In this document: positions 19,266-28,800 of the stretch, piece after piece
Position numbering within the stretch: position 1 is the first letter of the stretch
Layout: the number at the start of each line of letters is the position of its first letter
From: Thraustochytrium sp. TN22
Taxonomy: Eukaryota; Sar; Bigyra; Thraustochytrida; Thraustochytriidae
DNA length: 64,000 bases
Assembly: GCA_013306675.1 (NCBI GenBank)
Contig: JABLUY010000009.1
Coordinates: 124,001 to 188,000, forward strand
Reading direction: 5' to 3'
Position numbers and translations under genes: made by a program
The notes under the pieces: generated by a model
Told to the model about the DNA's origin: nothing
Databases searched by the model: none
The model's input: only the letters and a program-made list of their open reading frames with translations

Positions 19266-19902
19266 CGCGCTGGCCGGGGCAAGGACCCTCCGAGTCGCGC
19301 GCTCGCGTTCGTCTTCGAGGCACGCAGCCGCCAGCGATCTACGCACTCATCAAGCCATGGCCACGCAAGCCACTGGCATGCTTCGCTGCAGGTTCGCACG
19401 CGCCGCGACGAGTGCTGATCTGCCGTGACTGACTGCGGGAGGCTCGCTCGCGCGCGGCCGAGCGCTCGCGTGCCTCTGGCCACCGTACGGCGGCAGTGGT
19501 GGCGCACGCGTTGGCGATGAGGCTTTGGTGATGGCATGATGATGCTTTGGCATGATGATGCTTTGGCATGATGATGCTTTGGCATGATGATGCTCTGGCA
19601 TGATGATGCTTTGGCATAATGATGCGTTGACATGATGCTTCGAAACGACAAGAGCGGCCCAGAGCGGCTTTGACAAAACAAAAGGTGCAACGTGGCAGTG
19701 TCAGACAGAATGAGCTAGTGCATGTTGATAACGGCTGGCTAGCTAGCTCGCGGACGCGAAGGTAGGCAAACAGGAGAGAGGCGTACCAGCTTTAGGGAAA
19801 TGTGCCCAGGTATGCGCAGCAGGCTCACGATCACTCTGAGACATGTGAGTGAGCAAGTCAACGAGCCGCGCGAGCGCAAGCATGGGCGGCGCAGCAGATG
19901 GC
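19266..19902. other. Intergenic region with a 16-bp minisatellite
   Basis: Separates two minus-strand genes. Apart from the 16-bp tandem repeat, I see no gene; the segment 19266-19500 should hold the promoter of the pseudokinase gene, and 19650-19902 the 3' flank of the cNMP-RGS gene. Confidence 0.7.
19535..19640. repeat. 16-bp tandem repeat (CATGATGATGCTTTGG)
   Basis: Four to five near-perfect copies of catgatgatgctttgg followed by two decayed copies (taatgatgcgttgacat). On the minus strand it reads as repeated Ser-Ile-Ile-Met-Pro-Lys-His, which makes spurious open frames. Confidence 0.92.
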
Positions 19903-21606
19903 TTAGAGGTCCTCCTCGTGGCGGTTCTGCTCGTAGATACCGATCTGGGCCATGAGATCGCGAAAGGAGTCAGAGTCCTGGAAGCGAGCAAAGGTGTCCT
20001 TGGACATGAGGGCGAAGACCTCCTTCTTGGCGTCGGAGAACATCTTGAAGTCGAAGTTGCCGCTCTTGACCTTGGCGGCGATATCGGCGACCATGTAGTC
20101 TGGGAGGTTGACCTGGTTGGGCGCGTCGTCGGCAATAAAATCTTCGTAGATGCGCATGGCCCGCTCCCGAAGCATGGCCTGCTTCTTGCCAGTGATCTCG
20201 CTGGCCTCGACGTGGAGGGCACCAAGGACAGACTTGCGCACGCGGCGGCGCGCGATGTTCTCGAGCTGCTCGACGGCGTACCAAAAGTCGACGTTCTCGG
20301 TGGCGAACTCCTTGGCGATGTGGCGCTGGAAGGCCTCACGGCCGAGGTGGTGGCGGAGGACGTCCTCGAGCGTGGCGCGCTGGCCGAGCACGCGGAGGGA
20401 AATCTCCGCAAGCACGGTGGGCTCGCCGACAAAGAGGGCGCGGAAGTCCTCCTGAGAGCACTCGAGCATGTAGGCGTCGTCCTCGTCGGAGACGCGCACG
20501 GTGGCGGAGTGCGGGGACTCGGACACCAGGCTGATCTCGCCGAAGTAGTCGCCGGCGACGAGGGTGCGCACGTGGTTGCCACCGACGAAGATGTCGACCT
20601 CGCCACGGGTGATGATGAAGAACTTGCGCGGCACGGTGCCGCCCTCCTCGAGGATGACAGAGTTGCGCGGGTGGCGGTTCATGGTGCAGACCTCGGCAAG
20701 CAGGTGCTGCTTGCGCTTGGAGAGCGACTTGAAGACGGGGATCTTCTCGGAAATGACGTTGACGGTGGCGCGCTCGTTGACGCTGCGCTCGAGGCGCTCG
20801 CCGAGCGTGGGCAGCGTCTTGATGAAGTAGCCGAACTCCTCGCGACCGAGCGAGAAGAGCACGCACTCCTCGAGCGTGGTGATGGTGGCGTTACGGGGGC
20901 GGTCCTTGAGCAGCGAGAGCTCGCCGAAGGTGGCGCCGGGGCGCAGGCGCGTGAGCTCGACGTAGAGGCCGAGCTCGTCCTTGGTCGTGACGACGAGCGA
21001 GCCGCGCGAGAGGATGTAGAAGCGGTCGCCGACGTCGCCCTCGTGAATAATGGTGGTGCCCTTGGGCAGCACCTCGCAGCGGAAGAGGCGGCCGATGAGG
21101 TTGAGCTGCTTCTCGTCGACGTCGCTGAGGAACTCGATCTCGCGCAGGCCGCTGGCCACGATGGAGCTGGCCGTGGCGTTCACCCAGCGCTGCAGGTTCT
21201 TGAGGCAGGTGTCGTTCTTGCTCTTCTCGTACACGGTGCGCGTCAGCACCAGCAGCACGACGTCCGTGATGGCCTGCACCGACACGGACCGCGGCGTGTC
21301 GAAGATGAGGCCGAACTCGCCGAAGGCCTCGTTGGCCGACATCATGCGGATCTTCTTGGTCGTGCCGTCCTCGGCCTCCGCGATGAAGTTCACCGCGCCC
21401 TTGGCGATGAGGAACAGCTCGTCCGCCTTGTCGCCCTGGTTGATGATGCGCTCGCCCTGCTCATACCGCCGCACGATGAACTTGTTCGCCGCCTGGCTCA
21501 CCAGCGACGGCGACAGGTTCCGGAAGAACGTGTTCTCCGCCAGGAACTCGCGCACCGACAGATCCTCGTCGATCATCGCCACGGGCTTGGACCCGCCGCA
21601 CCCCAT
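19903..21606 (-). CDS. Triple cyclic-nucleotide-binding domain protein with C-terminal RGS domain
   Basis: 567-aa protein linking cyclic nucleotide sensing to G-protein control. It begins MGCGGSK, a classic acylation signal (Gly2 myristoylation, Cys3 palmitoylation), so membrane attachment is expected; this decides the start at 21606. Three CNB domains follow, at about 20-145, 165-285 and 290-410. Their phosphate-binding cassettes are FGEFGLIFDTPRSVSV, FGELSLLKDRPRNATI and FGEISLVSESPHSATV. The first two keep the Glu and Arg that grip the cyclic phosphate; in the third the Arg is His. Residues about 420-545 form an RGS domain (EDVLRHHLGREAFQRHI, ENVDFWYAVEQL, IYEDFIADDAPNQVNLP, FARFQDSDSFRDLM), which in other proteins accelerates GTP hydrolysis by G-alpha. 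No kinase or channel domain is present. Confidence 0.92.
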   Translation of the reverse strand: MGCGGSKPVAMIDEDLSVREFLAENTFFRNLSPSLVSQAANKFIVRRYEQGERIINQGDKADELFLIAKGAVNFIAEAEDGTTKKIRMMSANEAFGEFGLIFDTPRSVSVQAITDVVLLVLTRTVYEKSKNDTCLKNLQRWVNATASSIVASGLREIEFLSDVDEKQLNLIGRLFRCEVLPKGTTIIHEGDVGDRFYILSRGSLVVTTKDELGLYVELTRLRPGATFGELSLLKDRPRNATITTLEECVLFSLGREEFGYFIKTLPTLGERLERSVNERATVNVISEKIPVFKSLSKRKQHLLAEVCTMNRHPRNSVILEEGGTVPRKFFIITRGEVDIFVGGNHVRTLVAGDYFGEISLVSESPHSATVRVSDEDDAYMLECSQEDFRALFVGEPTVLAEISLRVLGQRATLEDVLRHHLGREAFQRHIAKEFATENVDFWYAVEQLENIARRRVRKSVLGALHVEASEITGKKQAMLRERAMRIYEDFIADDAPNQVNLPDYMVADIAAKVKSGNFDFKMFSDAKKEVFALMSKDTFARFQDSDSFRDLMAQIGIYEQNRHEEDL

Positions 21607-23648
21607 CTTGCCGCGCGCTCTCCGCCGCCTGCCTGCCTGCCTGCCTTGCTGCCTGCCTTGCTGCACAACTCCAGCGCGCACGCGCCCTGGACCCAGCCCA
21701 GGCCCGCTGCCGCCTCTCCCCGGGCGCGAAGCGAAGCGAAGCGAAGCGGCGCGAAGCGAAGCGGCGCGGAGCCAGGGCGGCGCAGCGGCGCGGCGCGGCC
21801 GGCACTCGCACGACCCTCCCTCGCGCGGCTGCCCGGCCGAAGCGCTTTGGTGCCGCGCGCGCGCGCCGCTCTCTCTCTCTCCCTGCCGCGCCAGCTTGTG
21901 CTCAACAGCGGCTCAGCGCGCGCGTCTGTCTTGCCAGTTGCCGGGCGCCGCGCAAGTCGGGAATGGCCGCCGCCGCCACTTGCGGCCGCCGCGGGTCCAC
22001 TTGCGCGCGGGCCGCGCCGGCGCTTGCGGGCCCGGTGCGCGCGGGGGGCGCCGGCCGCGTCGGCGTCTTCCGCCGCGTCGCGTGCGCGCGCGCGCCGCGG
22101 AGGGCGCCTCTGCCCGCCGCGCGCGCAGTGGAGGCGGGGGGAGGGGATCGCGGGTGAGGGGGGGGTTTCGGCGCGCGGGCGAGGGGGGCCCCTCTGCGCT
22201 CGCCGTGGGGGGAGGCGGGGCGCGGCGGCAGGGGACGGCGGGGGAAGCGCGCCGCGGGCCGGCCGGTGCGGGCGCGAGGGCGCAGAGTGCCCCCCCAAGG
22301 CCCGGCGGAGGCTCCCGGTGTGCACGTGTGCAACCTGAGGTGACGTCAAGCCAGGGTGGCGGAAAAGGAAAAGGCAGGCAGCACGCGCGCGCCGCGCACG
22401 CGCGATCATGCCATGGGATGATGGGATGATGAGATGATCGCGCGCTGCTCGGGCGCTGGCGCTGCGCTGCAGTGCTCTGCGCTGCAGTGCTCTGCACTGG
22501 ACGCCGCGCGCCCGCTGAACGGCCAGGCGCGCCCGACCGCAGCCGGGCGGCGACTCGGACCGCGCTGTGAATTCGCAAAGCACAGCAGCGCGCGCACGTG
22601 CCGCGCCCGAGCTGAGCTCTGATCAGCCAGCAGCTGCCAGTGCCGTGCTGCCGTGACAGCTGGAGCTAACAACTCAAGTTACCTCGGACTCGGAGCCGGC
22701 AGACTGGCAGTGGCAGCGGACGGAACTGGATGCCAAGACTCCGAGACGTCGACAACGCGGCGCCTGCGCCCGAGCCCCGAGCCCGAGTCGGAGTCCGAGT
22801 CGCAGAGAACGCAGGCCGCGAACGAAAGAACGCGGCCTCGTCGTTCTTGGTACGTTTCGAGGGCGCGTTCACGTTTACCGCAGTCTGCGGCCCACAGCCA
22901 CGCTGTGGGCCGCAGTCACGCACTGTGGCACGCAAGGGCGCTCCCACTGCCGGCAGCGCGCGGCAGCTCGCTCATCAGTCCGCGTCCTGGCTGCCCGAGT
23001 CTGTCACATTCTGCTCTCAAATCGAATCGCCGGCGGCCGGGGTTGACATCGCCCGTGCAAGCCGCTGCGAAGCGCAGAGCTCCCGCGCGGTGGCGAGCTC
23101 CGCGGGAGAGCGGCGCAGTCGCGGCGCCGCCCTCCCGCCGCGCGTCGCTGCGCCTCGGCGGCGGGCCGCGCCTCCCTTGGCCTCACTCACCACACTCGCC
23201 CGCTCACCCGCTCGCACAGTGGGGGAGGGGGCCGGGGAAACGGGGCGACGCGCAGCGCGCGGGGACGCGGAGGGAGCCCCCCGCGGGGCGGGGGCCAGGC
23301 AGGCGGGCGAAGCGAAGAAGCGGGCAGCGCGCGAGTGCCGGCGCGCGGGGGAACCCGCGCGGCGCGGGCAAAAAAAAGGCAGGGATCGATCAAATTCGAA
23401 AGCGCGCGGCGGCGAGGCGGCGCGGGCGGCGCGGCGCGGCGGCGCGGCGGCGCGGCGGCGCGGCGCGGCGCGGCGCGGCGGGGCGCGGCGCGGCGCAGCG
23501 AGGAGCGCAGGCCGGCGGCAGGCAGGCAGCAGGGCCGCGGGGCGGGCGGGCGGCCCGCGCGGCGGCGTGGCGGCGCCCGGGGGCTGGCTACGCGGCTGCT
23601 CGCGGCTCAGGAGCGGGTCCATCGGAGGGAAGGAAGGAGGAGGCGAGG
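21607..23648. promoter_or_regulatory. Two-kilobase divergent GC-rich promoter region
   Basis: Lies between the divergent cNMP-RGS and MYB genes. It has CCTG repeats (21630-21665), a GCGAA/GCGGC tandem stretch (21725-21770), an extreme GC-rich zone with G runs (22130-22310), a CACGTG E-box-like site at 22323 and a perfect TGACGTCA (CRE-like) palindrome at 22341-22348. Duplicated gctgcagtgctctgc motifs occur near 22467-22495, and a CGG/GCG-rich run lies at 23400-23498 just upstream of the MYB gene. Open frames here have no recognisable domain. Regulatory function is inferred only from position. Confidence 0.45.
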
Positions 23649-26600
23649 ATGGGCAACGAGGCGTCGCAGGGCGGCAAGCAGGGCGGCACGCTGTGCCTGG
23701 GGTGCCGCAAGACCATCTCGGCGCGCAGCACGCGGTACCGCAAGTGCGCGTATCTGGACTGCAACCATGTCTACTGCGGCGACTGCAAGGGGGACTGCAT
23801 GTTCAAGCACGGCAAGAGTCAGTACTACTGCGGCGACCACCACTTCGCGCTAAACAACGGCGGCGCCATGCCGGAGACCAACACCACGGCCGGCACGCCG
23901 TCCGGCGTCGCGGCCAGCACACCCATGTCCGCGGCGCCAGCAGGAGCGCAAGGCGGCGGGCCGGCCATGCCCAAGCAGCCGCCGTCGGCGCGGGCGGCGC
24001 CCACGAAGCGCGCGCAGCCGCCCACGCCGGCAGAGACGCCGGGCACCCAGGCGCTGTACCGGTCCCTCGACGGCACCAAGCGCGCCGACCGCAACCAGAC
24101 GCCGGCCGGCATGACGGCTGCCAACGACGCGCTCGAGGCGGACCAGCTCGAGGCCTTTGACGGTCTCTACGATAACGGCTTCGGCGACGATGCCATGGGC
24201 GACGCCCAGGACGACAGCACAGACATGGGCGGTAACGACTCGATGCAGGCGGCGCCACCCCAGCCCCAGCCGCAGCCGCAGCCGCAGCAGCAGCAGCAGC
24301 AGCAGCAGGAGCAACAGCAGCAGCAGCCGCCGCAGGCCTCGCCGCCGCAGCAACAGCATCACCCCATGGGCCCGCAGGCCGCATACCCGCCAGCGTACGG
24401 GTATCCGATGATGCCCATGCACCCGCACGCTCAAATGTACCCGGGCGGGCACGCGCAGTTCGCCATGATGCCGGCGGGTGGGCCGCCTGCGTCGCTGACA
24501 GGCAACGGCGGCGGCGCCCGACGCGGCGCCTCGCTCAAGGCCGCTAGCTTGCTGTCGACCGAGGGCGACTCGGCCTCGCCCAACACGGCCATGCGCGCCG
24601 CCGAGGCGGCGCGAGAGGCTGCCATGGCCATGTCGCGCTCGTACGGCGCCTTCTCGCAAGGCACGAGCGGGACCACGAGCATCAACAGCGTGGACCTCCT
24701 CAACAAGATGCTCGAGACCAAGGGTGACACCGGCCTCCTCATCCACGGCGACCTGGACACAGCCGCCGATGGCCGCTCGCTGCGTCCGCGCTACTGGACC
24801 AAGGAAGAGGACAACAAGCTTCGCAAGGCCGTCGAGCAGTACGGCCCCAAACACTGGAAGGACATCGCCACCTTCGTGCCGGGCCGCACCCACGTGCAGT
24901 GCCTGCAGCGCTGGAACAAGGTGCTCAAGCCCGGCCTGCGCAAGGGTGCGTGGACCGAGGAGGAGGACCTCACGCTCACCAAATTCGTTGAGGAGTCCGA
25001 CGGCCAGCCCAACTGGTCCGAGATCGCTGACAGCATTCCGGGCCGCAGTGCCAAACAGTGCCGCGAGCGCTGGTCCTTCAACCTAGACCCTTCCATCAAC
25101 AAGGGCGAGTGGACCGCCGAGGAGGATGAGATCCTCCTCCAGACACAGGCCAAGCTCGGCAACCGCTGGTCGCAGATTGCGCTATCGCTGCCGGGCCGCA
25201 CCGAGAACGCCATCAAGACGCGCCACAAGTCCATCATGCGCGCCAAGCGCCGCGAGTGGCACCCGGCCGAGGACGCGCTCTTGCTCTCCTACCAGCGCGA
25301 CATCGGCAACCGCTGGGACGAGATTTCCTCGCACCTGCCCAACCGAACCAAGAACGCCGTCAAGATGCGTTTCAAGTTCCTCACGGAAGACAACTTCTCC
25401 TCCTCCACAAAGAAGAGCGAGGCCGCCAAGAAGGCCGGCGTCGACGACGACGGCGACGGCGACGGTGATGGCGATGGCGATGACGACGAGGACGACGGCG
25501 ACGGCGAGGGCGGCGGTCAGCATTCGCCCGTCGCCATCCCCACGGCCGTGACCTCGTCGACGTCCTCTTCCTCTGCTGCCACTTCTGCGGCGGCCGAATC
25601 CTCTTCGGAGGCGCCCGTGCCGGCTGCCTCCTCAGGCACCGCATCCTCCGGCACCGCCTCACCTGTGCGTCCGACGCCCGGCGCCGGCACGCAGGGCACA
25701 TCCAACTCGGCGGCCGCTGCGGCTGTTGCTGCCGGTACTAGCGGCAGCGGCAGCGGCAGCGGCGAGCCGGACGACATGTCCGTCAAGGTGGAGGCCGACA
25801 CGGACGCCACCGCACTCGCGGGCAGCAGCGGCGGCAAGGACGATGCCGATGACATGTCGGTCAGCACGTCCAAGTCTGTGCCCAGCTCCGTGGAGGACGT
25901 GCGCAAGCGGCGCACCATCCTGCAGCGCACGGGCGCGTGCCAGTCGAGCAAGGCCAAGGCCAGCTCCAAGGAGGCGCGAGAGCGCGCGCGCAAGGCCGCC
26001 GCTGCGGCTGTGGCTGCCGCCGAGGCCGCGGCGCGCCAGGTCACCGAGTCTCAGCAGCAGCAGCAGGCGCAAATGCAGCACTTCCACATGCAGCAGCAAC
26101 AGCAGCACTATCAGATGCAACAGCAGATGCACCTGGGGCACCCGGGCATGCCGCCGCCACACATCCTGCAGGCGCCGCACATGCATGCGCCTGGCATGTA
26201 TGGCTACGGCATGCCGCCCGGCTATGGCGCGCCCAACGTGCCCATGCCCTACATGTACCATGGCCCGCACCCCCAGCAGCAGCAGCCGCAGCACCCACCG
26301 CAGATGCACATGCAGCAGCCGTACGGCGGCCCGCGGGACCAGGGCCGTCCCGCAGCGCCAAACTTCAAGCCGGCCTACACGCCCGCGGCCCATCCAAACG
26401 GCAGCCACCACTCCGGCTCGCACAGCAAGTCCTCGGTGGGCGTCGTCTCCATGGGCACGCTTGGCTCCACTGCGAACAGCTCCGGCTCTGACCAGCGCAC
26501 GGCGCGCGCGACCAGCGGTGGCGCTGACAAGAACTCCAAGGCCATGCTCACCGAGATGCTCGACGACCTCGCCAACATGGACTTCGACCCGCTCGACGGC

Positions 26601-26798
26601 TCCAACCTCGACTCGCGCACCGCGGACACGACGGCCGAGCCACCGTATGCCTCGACGGCCATGCCCCAGCACCAATCCAACTACCAAGGTCAGCCCATGT
26701 ACCACCCCAACGTCCGTGCGGACAGCGAGGGCGCCAACAGCAACGCATATGCTGCGGCCTTTGACGGTCTCAATCTCGACGACTTCCAGGGCGCGTAG
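23649..26798 (+). CDS. Four-repeat MYB transcription factor
   Basis: 1049-aa DNA-binding protein. The ATG at 23649 is followed by MGNEASQGGK and a Cys/His-rich module (LCLGCRKTI...CAYLDCNHVYCGDCKGDC...YYCGDHH, residues about 17-75) that could bind zinc. Then comes a long disordered region with polyglutamine (about 210-240). Four MYB repeats lie at about 380-580: they start at YWTKEEDNKL, AWTEEEDLTL, EWTAEEDEIL and EWHPAEDALL, each with spaced Trp residues and a recognition helix such as GRSAKQCRERW or GRTENAIKTRH. After an Asp-rich patch, the C-terminal half is Gln/Met/His/Pro-rich, typical of activation regions, and ends in acidic FDGLNLDDFQGA. Related 3R/4R MYBs act in cell-cycle or snRNA transcription; the target here is unknown. 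Confidence 0.9.
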   Translation: MGNEASQGGKQGGTLCLGCRKTISARSTRYRKCAYLDCNHVYCGDCKGDCMFKHGKSQYYCGDHHFALNNGGAMPETNTTAGTPSGVAASTPMSAAPAGAQGGGPAMPKQPPSARAAPTKRAQPPTPAETPGTQALYRSLDGTKRADRNQTPAGMTAANDALEADQLEAFDGLYDNGFGDDAMGDAQDDSTDMGGNDSMQAAPPQPQPQPQPQQQQQQQQEQQQQQPPQASPPQQQHHPMGPQAAYPPAYGYPMMPMHPHAQMYPGGHAQFAMMPAGGPPASLTGNGGGARRGASLKAASLLSTEGDSASPNTAMRAAEAAREAAMAMSRSYGAFSQGTSGTTSINSVDLLNKMLETKGDTGLLIHGDLDTAADGRSLRPRYWTKEEDNKLRKAVEQYGPKHWKDIATFVPGRTHVQCLQRWNKVLKPGLRKGAWTEEEDLTLTKFVEESDGQPNWSEIADSIPGRSAKQCRERWSFNLDPSINKGEWTAEEDEILLQTQAKLGNRWSQIALSLPGRTENAIKTRHKSIMRAKRREWHPAEDALLLSYQRDIGNRWDEISSHLPNRTKNAVKMRFKFLTEDNFSSSTKKSEAAKKAGVDDDGDGDGDGDGDDDEDDGDGEGGGQHSPVAIPTAVTSSTSSSSAATSAAAESSSEAPVPAASSGTASSGTASPVRPTPGAGTQGTSNSAAAAAVAAGTSGSGSGSGEPDDMSVKVEADTDATALAGSSGGKDDADDMSVSTSKSVPSSVEDVRKRRTILQRTGACQSSKAKASSKEARERARKAAAAAVAAAEAAARQVTESQQQQQAQMQHFHMQQQQQHYQMQQQMHLGHPGMPPPHILQAPHMHAPGMYGYGMPPGYGAPNVPMPYMYHGPHPQQQQPQHPPQMHMQQPYGGPRDQGRPAAPNFKPAYTPAAHPNGSHHSGSHSKSSVGVVSMGTLGSTANSSGSDQRTARATSGGADKNSKAMLTEMLDDLANMDFDPLDGSNLDSRTADTTAEPPYASTAMPQHQSNYQGQPMYHPNVRADSEGANSNAYAAAFDGLNLDDFQGA

Positions 26799-27293
26799 AA
26801 CCAGGAAATGAAGAAGGACAAGGGGATGGAGACGGAGAAAAGTGAGAGTGCGAACGACCGAGACTGTCCTGGGCGCCGCGTGGCTCCTTCTGTCCTCGGG
26901 ATGTGTATGTGACATGCTCCTGCCTGTGCTAAAGAATTGAGAAAGGAATTATACGAGGTTTGTCTGCGAGAGTGCGAACGACCGACATGCCTCGAGAAAA
27001 GGAATGATTGCTGGCTTGGAGAGGACGTGAGAGAAGCAAGCGTGCGAACGACTGATCGTAATGTGTATGTGACATGCTCCGAGAAAAAGAATACTTGATA
27101 CAAGGTTTCTCTGACTCTCTCGTTCAAGATCTGCAGAGCAGAGGCCAGCCCGAGAGCAGCGCCAGCGTCTGTGTTGCGCCTCTTCTCGCTCGCTCTTTGT
27201 AACATGTGCTGACTACGCAGGTGCAATGGATGCTGCTGGCCAGCCGGCCTGCCCAACTCTTGGAGCCGCTAGTAAGCCTGGCTGCCTGGCGTC
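26799..27293. repeat. 3' flank of MYB gene with decayed duplicated motifs
   Basis: No gene. The motif gtgcgaacgac occurs three times (about 26849, 26972 and 27041) and atgtgtatgtgacatgctcc twice (about 26899 and 27060), with gagaaa.gaat following in each case. The spacing suggests two or three diverged tandem copies of a segment of roughly 125-165 bp. Confidence 0.6.
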
Positions 27294-27318
27294 TCACGAG
27301 CTGTCTTGCTTGGATAGC

Positions 27319-27375
<57 letters not shown>

Positions 27376-27878
27376 AGAAGAGTCTCAATGCGGGCGAGAT
27401 CCGTCAGAATACTGTTCTTGACGTCCGCGTCAGCGTCCAACAGGAGCGGCAAGGCACGCGAGAGTGAGTCGCGCGCCATGGTAAGCTCGCCAAAGTTGAG
27501 CTGCGCACGGCCAAGCGTGACGAGCAGGTAGGAGAAGGGCGGGTCGCGCAGCGCGAGGCCGCGCTCGGCGAGCTGGATAGCCTTGAAGGCGTTGCCGCGC
27601 TCCAACTGCACCTGCGCCTGCATCTCGAGCGCCTTGACGTGCTCGAGCGAGCCGTGGAGTTGCGCAGGCACCGCGCGGTCCGCCCGCGCGAAGGCCTCCA
27701 CGGCCGCGTCCATGTCGCCGCCCTGCGCCGCAGTCGCGCCTCGCACCACGAGTTCCCGGTAGGCGGCGGCAGCGGCGGCAGCGGCGGGCGGCGGCGGCGG
27801 CGGCGCGGGCGCCGGGTCGGCCTCCTCGGCCCACACGTCCTCGTCCGCGTCGTCCGCGCTCTCGGCGTCGGCGGCCAT
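27294..27878 (-). CDS. TTC33-like TPR protein
   Basis: 194-aa TPR protein, closest by pattern to human TTC33 (osmosis-responsive factor): an acidic N-terminus with a conserved Trp (DEDVWAEEADP, compare DNDEGNWLHAI), then TPR units YRELVVRGATAAQGGDMDAA, ALEMQAQVQLERGNAFKAI and SYLLVTLGRAQLNFGELTMA, matching the TTC33 block ending TLGRAQLGLGEIILA. TPRs bind protein partners; the molecular role of TTC33 is not well defined. The C-terminus has a polyglutamine tract of about 17 residues encoded by a CAG repeat. The start ATG at 27878 is the reverse strand of the same CCATGG that starts the adenylate kinase gene, so the two coding regions overlap by two bases, head to head. Confidence 0.75.
27325..27373. 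repeat. (CTG/CAG)n triplet repeat encoding polyglutamine
   Basis: About 16 uninterrupted CTG units on the + strand, read as CAG (Gln) in the TTC33-like gene near its C-terminus. Confidence 0.95.
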
Positions 27879-28715
27879 GGCGGCGACGCGCAGGGCTTTG
27901 CGGCTCATGCTGCTGGGCGCGCCGGGCGTCGGCAAGGGCACCTACGGCGCGCGCCTGGCTACGTGGATGGGCGTGCCGCTCGTCGGCACGGGCGAGCTCG
28001 TGCGTGCCGAGCTGGCCAGCGGCTCGGCGCGCGCCGAAGACCTGCGCGCGATAGTGCAGCGCGGTGGCCTGCTGCCCGACGACCTCGTCGTTGACCTCGT
28101 GCGCGACAGCCTGCTGCGCCAGACAGACAAGGGCGAGGGCTTCATCCTGGTAAGATGGCTTTTGCTACGCTCTCGCTTTCGCTCTGTTTTGCTCTGCTGA
28201 CTGACAAACGCACGTGGTGCTGCGTTGCGTTGCGTTGCGTGGCGTGGCGTGGCGTACCTGCGTGCGCGCGCTCCCAGGACGGCTTCCCGCGCACCGTGTC
28301 GCAGGCCGAGGCGCTGCAGGACTTTGCGCCGCTGGACGCGGTGCTCAACCTCGAGCTGGTCCGGGAGGACTACCTCGTGGCCAAGCTGCTCGGGCGCCGG
28401 GCGTGCACCTCCTGCGGCAAGTCGTACAACGTGGCGGACGTCATCAACGAGGACGAGGGCGTCCACATGCCAGCGCTGCTGCCGGCGAGCGGGTCCAGCA
28501 CGCAGTGCGACTGCGGCGGCGGCCTCGGTTGCCGCGACGACGACACGGAGCAAACCATTCGCGAGCGCCTGCGCGTGTACCGCGAGGAGACGCTCCCGCT
28601 CGCGGAGTTCTACGAAAACCTGGGCATCTTGACCAAGTTCACCATCCGCCGCGGTCTCGACGACATTCCCAAGCTGGAAGAGCTCGTGCAGCGCGAGGCA
28701 GATGCAAAGAATTGA
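27877..28715 (+). CDS. Adenylate kinase, two exons
   Basis: Adenylate kinase (ATP + AMP to 2 ADP), 236 aa. Exon 1 is 27877-28149 and exon 2 is 28278-28715; the phase-0 intron of 128 bp has GTAAGA...CCCAG ends and contains a GCGTT/GGCGT repeat. The P-loop is GAPGVGKGT (about residues 15-23), the AMP-site segment is GTGELVRAEL (usually STGDLLR), the NMP-side hallmark is DGFPRT just after the intron, and the LID begins GRRACTSCGKSYNV with a further Cys pair (QCDCGG), suggesting a zinc-binding LID. The LID insert is longer than usual. RDDDTEQTIRERLRVY completes the family signature. No clear targeting peptide, so cytosolic is most likely. Head-to-head with the TTC33-like gene, convergent with glucosidase II, 85 bp apart. 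Confidence 0.93.
28150..28277 (+). other. Spliceosomal intron in the adenylate kinase gene
   Basis: GTAAGA donor and cccAG acceptor; removing it joins GEGFIL to DGFPRT, restoring the uninterrupted adenylate kinase motif. It includes tandem gcgttgcgttgcgt and ggcgtggcgtggcgt. Confidence 0.9.
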
Positions 28716-28800
28716 TTTTTGGAAGGAGCGCGAGGTGCTCAAGCAGAGAGACAGACGCCGAGGCCACGCCTGGCTGTAACCTCTTTCAGTCTCGCACCCA

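Noticed and set aside
19849-22338. 829-codon + strand frame opposite the cNMP-RGS gene
   Set aside because: Leu/Val/Glu/Ala shadow of a gene with four recognisable domains on the minus strand.
21573-23622. Several Arg/Ala-rich frames in the divergent promoter region
   Set aside because: Extreme composition, no conserved motif, and no plausible start; kept as intergenic.
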